Source of the DNA: Patagioenas fasciata
Lineage: Eukaryota; Chordata; Aves; Columbiformes; Columbidae
DNA length: 64,000 bases
Reading direction: 5' to 3'
Assembly: GCF_037038585.1 (NCBI RefSeq)
Contig: NC_092520.1
Location: forward strand, 188,956,604 to 189,020,603
In this document: positions 62,367 to 64,000 of the stretch, one piece after another
How positions within the stretch are numbered: the first letter of the stretch is position 1
How the letters are laid out: the number at the start of each line of letters is the position of its first letter
Notes under the pieces: model-generated
The model's input: only the letters and a program-made list of their open reading frames with translations
What the model was told of the DNA's origin: nothing
Databases searched by the model: none
Program-made: the position numbers and the translations under genes

Positions 62367-64000
62367 CTAACGAAGGAAAACAAACAGACAAATGAATAAA
62401 CCTAAATGCATTCTTTGGAGTATATCCCCACATAGAAGAGATTTTAACCACAAGGAAAATTATGTTATTTATATTTTCTAAGTATTTTTTTTAGGTATTC
62501 ATTTACAATCTCTAATAGAAATAGTCAGATACGTTGCACACAGATTTCACTACAGCAAATACAATTCACTACATAAAAAACTCCCTTCCCCTTCTCAATT
62601 CAATTAGAAATTTCAATTTGGAGCAGTTTCAGAAATATCACAAAAATAACATTGTGTAAATTGGCTGATACACAGACAGAAAAGGGAAGAAAAACATTCT
62701 AAAATAAAGTTTTCTATTTCTGTGTATTAAAATAATGCTAGTAAAAGAAATGAAAACATGCTTTGTGTGTTCACCGCAGTATCAAAATAAGTCTTTTTCA
62801 AATTTAAAAAAGTTGGTATGTTTACACATACAGAGATTTTCATAAGTAATAGCAGACAAGCTGAGAGCAAAAATATCACCAGGGCTTTTCTGAAATTGAG
62901 ACCTGTCTCACATCTCTATTCAGGAAGAACTTCATTATCGTATGTTTCGCCATATTTTAAAACATAATTATATTTCCAAAATATATTGCAACACTTTATT
63001 GTCATAACAAAAAAACATATTATGCAATAAAGATCAGAAGTAGTTTTGCTTGACAAATTTTTGGTTCTTCAGCCCAACATGAAAACAGGATCAGTTTCAG
63101 AAAAGGCATTTTTATACATTTAATGTATAGTATACAGGAAGGTCACAGGTAAATATTGACTTCTAACAGTCTTCATAGAAAACACTGTTCCAAAAATCAC
63201 AGACTTAAGACCCATCTAATTAGCTGGGGAACAAGAAAACCAAACCAAACCCCCCAAACAACCCCACCAGAAAGATCTAACAATTTTCTTGTGGTGTTTT
63301 TGTGCTTGCATGTGTAACAGAAAGCAGAAGGAAGCAAGCCAAATCATTATAGCACGAATTTTGGAAAAAAATGAAGGCTTGCTACCTTAAAAATCATAAC
63401 ATTCAGAGCAGCTCTTTAAAGAAGTATGTCTTGAAAAAAAATCAGAAAAATCCCACAGTGCACACAAACAACATCAGAAATGAATGGATCCTCTGAAAAT
63501 GGATAAAACATTTATCTGTGATTTAGTTCAAATTGAGTTTGGAAGAACAAGCAAAAAAAGAGGAAGAATAAGCCAATTCTGAGGTACAAAAGAGGAAGAA
63601 CAGGCGTAATGGTTACCAAATGGGTTAGCAGATCATTTGGAAAGCTCAAAGTTAAATCGTAACATATGAAAAGGTCATAAAAGGTAACACACATTTCAGA
63701 GCATAAGAAACCAAAGAACATAAGAACTATGTTAGAAAAACTCTCCAGAGAGTAAGTACAAATAACGTACCTAAGTGAATGCCCAAATTTTTCCTGTATA
63801 TTGTCTACAAAACTGCAACATTGTGGGAAATTAAAAGGTAGAGAGAATTTGATTGCAATAGAAAAAGTGTGCATACATATTCTGATGCTTGAAATACTTT
63901 AGGCTATTTTTCAATTTGATAGTATAAATAGAACTTGAAAATATTTTTTAAAACAAGTCTTTAGAGCCCAACTTCCGAAAAAGCTTACAGCTTTCATTTG
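62367..64000 (-). other. CTTNBP2: CTTNBP2 intron 2 (3' part)
   Basis: AT-rich intron continuing beyond the right edge. No repeat or gene recognised. Confidence 0.85.

Overview
The window is vertebrate nuclear DNA, almost certainly from a bird and probably from Neoaves. It carries split genes with GT-AG introns, LINEs of the CR1 family that end in short octamer-like tails, a solo LTR of the avian ERVL kind that starts TGTCCTGGTTTTGGCTGGGA, and a very short distance between two genes that lie much further apart in mammals. There are no bacterial features such as operons, CRISPR arrays or ribosome binding sites.

Left edge (1 to about 2055): the end of CFTR on the + strand, comprising part of the last intron, the last coding exon (68 codons ending in the PDZ ligand ETRL) and a 3' UTR of about 1.3 kb. 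From about 2055 to 6875 there is a gene-free interval of under 5 kb. CTTNBP2 (cortactin-binding protein 2) then fills the rest on the - strand, so the two genes converge tail to tail. I could define 21 coding exons of CTTNBP2 (62366 down to 8194). All boundaries are GT-AG, all phases agree, and together they give 1600 codons plus a stop. If two 5' exons encoding about 63 residues lie beyond 64000, the total equals the human protein length as I recall it (about 1663 residues, 23 exons).

The CTTNBP2 exons follow the protein in order: N-terminal coiled coil (exon 3 and start of exon 4), a long disordered Ser/Pro-rich region with a cortactin SH3 ligand (exon 4), ankyrin repeats (exons 5-9), a C-terminal region that looks like a degenerate AAA+/NAV-type P-loop module (exons 10-18), and a Ser/Lys-rich tail (exons 19-23). 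Reading through the exon 4 donor adds 12 codons and a stop, which would give a short protein without ankyrin repeats.

The introns hold several CR1 LINE fragments, one of them with a 477-codon open reverse-transcriptase frame at 44169-45602. They also hold a complete solo LTR with a 5-bp target duplication (17681-18201) and a 192-bp near-perfect palindrome with hAT-type ends and an imperfect 8-bp duplication (13131-13322). Some AT-rich, homeodomain-site-rich stretches look like conserved non-coding elements. No wholly new gene system is visible; the most unusual structures are the palindromic element, the young CR1 and the predicted short isoform.
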